The translations under genes were made by a program, and so were the position numbers. Below are positions 63,701 through 64,000 of a stretch of 64,000 nucleotides of DNA, one piece after another. The stretch is from Pristionchus mayeri (taxonomy: Eukaryota; Nematoda; Chromadorea; Rhabditida; Neodiplogasteridae). The stretch is taken from NCBI GenBank assembly GCA_036245805.1, contig BTRK01000002.1:434001-498000 (forward strand). The letters are read 5' to 3'. The notes beneath the pieces were generated by a model, which was not told where the DNA came from, ran no database searches, and worked only from the letters and a program-made list of their open reading frames with translations. Each line of letters begins with the position of its first letter. Position 1 is the first letter of the stretch.

Positions 63701-64000
63701 TCACGAGGAACGACCTCGACGGGAGTCTCCTCGTCAGACTTCTCCACCTCGGCGGTCTCGGCATTAGCCTCGATCTCATCCTAATAGTGCATTGTCTTAA
63801 ACAAATTATCCGTTTTGCATACCTTTTTGGATCCCCAGTTATTCTTTCCGTGGCCACCTTTGGCGTCGACGGACTTTACTCCAGTACGGTCAGAACGGGA
63901 CTGGCGATCGCCGAAGCGTCCACGGCCACCACGACCAACAGGACGGTCTCCACGAGGAGGACGATCGCCCTCGCCACGGAACGGAGCACCTCTGCCTCGC
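60741..64000 (-). CDS. vig-1: VIG-1 / SERBP1-HABP4 family RNA-binding protein, 3' exons (5' part outside window)
   Basis: Cytoplasmic RGG-rich RNA- and ribosome-associated protein; in nematodes and flies VIG is a RISC-associated factor. Exons on the minus strand: 64000-63823 (RGG-rich, DRPPRGDRPVGRGGRGRFGD, ending GHGKNNWGSKK), 63780-63664 (acidic, EEIAAEEEE), 62075-61962 and 60861-60741. Exon 62075-61962 contains FNLRQAGEGGDDNSFGKLVPL and exon 60861-60741 contains EEEAVEIVKKEPRNKQIIVDFKF then GGRGGRGG; both are family hallmarks. The first intron is ordinary; the second seems to start with a GC donor (GAG/GCAAGA at 63663). The conserved frame of exon 62075-61962 is out of phase with both neighbours. 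The final RGG tail may continue beyond 60741 or read into a stop at 60706. Foldbacks fill both 3' introns. Confidence 0.8.
60936..61925. mobile_element. 990-bp foldback (family P) in vig-1 intron
   Basis: GAGAGAACCGAGATACCCC near 60943 is inverted as GAGTACCTCGATTCTCTC near 61900. Arms ATCTCGACGAGATAAGCATTTT and GGAAATCGAAAGGGGTATAG are mirrored in 61570-61800. The ends are related to 31099-35722. Confidence 0.8.
62076..63450. mobile_element. Foldback (family P) truncated on its left side, abutting a vig-1 exon
   Basis: Inverted arms 62076-62580 and 62620-63125 (CTAAGCGCATTCGATTCTACG near 62118 and its inverse near 63063). The right side continues with the outer family-P arm to GATAGTCACTC-like sequence near 63440, but the matching left outer arm is missing: the element begins directly at the splice acceptor of exon 62075-61962. 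Confidence 0.75.

Overview
This is a eukaryotic, almost certainly nematode, nuclear segment. Short GT-AG introns often end in TTTTCAG. Splice acceptors sit a few bases to about 40 bases in front of several ATGs, as expected for spliced-leader trans-splicing. Two genes lie about 160 bp apart in an operon-like arrangement. A MATH-BTB (bath-type) gene, an RTE retrotransposon and many foldback elements also fit. I would guess a rhabditid or diplogastrid free-living nematode but cannot name the species. Gene symbols follow the nearest C. elegans or vertebrate family.

Layout. 0-31 kb is gene-dense, all plus strand, mostly housekeeping: the 3' end of a glutaminase gene; mitochondrial isoleucyl-tRNA synthetase; NOP2/NSUN1 rRNA cytosine methyltransferase (20 exons); a membrane-anchored phospholipase B-like GDSL enzyme (16 exons); ISD11/LYRM4 and MAT1/MNAT1 as a probable operon; and transportin-3 (32 exons). 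For NOP2, phospholipase, ISD11, MAT1 and transportin-3 I traced every exon and the phases close to full-length proteins (704, 469, 96, 309 and 956 aa). 31-57 kb is dominated by mobile DNA. It holds only a small unrecognised 127-aa gene, split by a 4.3-kb foldback element, and a MATH-BTB gene with transposon-filled introns and two reading-frame anomalies. 57.6-60.3 kb (minus strand) carries an apparently intact RTE-type retrotransposon inserted in an older foldback. 60.7-64 kb (minus strand) holds the 3' part of a VIG-1/SERBP1-like RNA-binding protein gene, also invaded by foldbacks.

The most striking layer is the mobile DNA. At least four palindromic elements (6400-6767, 36627-40882, 50573-51372, 55676-56534) have perfect 8-bp target-site duplications visible in the sequence, so they are hAT-like non-autonomous foldbacks. 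The 4.3-kb copy contains a 19-21-bp minisatellite built from the same motif found near its own ends, a tRNA-like SINE-type insert, and an 844-bp Harbinger-like (TTA duplication) palindrome with a tRNA-like pol III promoter segment in each arm. TA-duplicating Tc1/mariner-type foldbacks stand end to end at 45.4-48.2 kb. A 3'-UTR-like segment with its AATAAA signal occurs twice, 20.8 kb apart.

Functionally, ISD11 (Fe-S cluster assembly) and MAT1 (CAK/TFIIH, which contains the Fe-S helicase XPD) form the most suggestive gene pair. The other genes are unrelated housekeeping functions.
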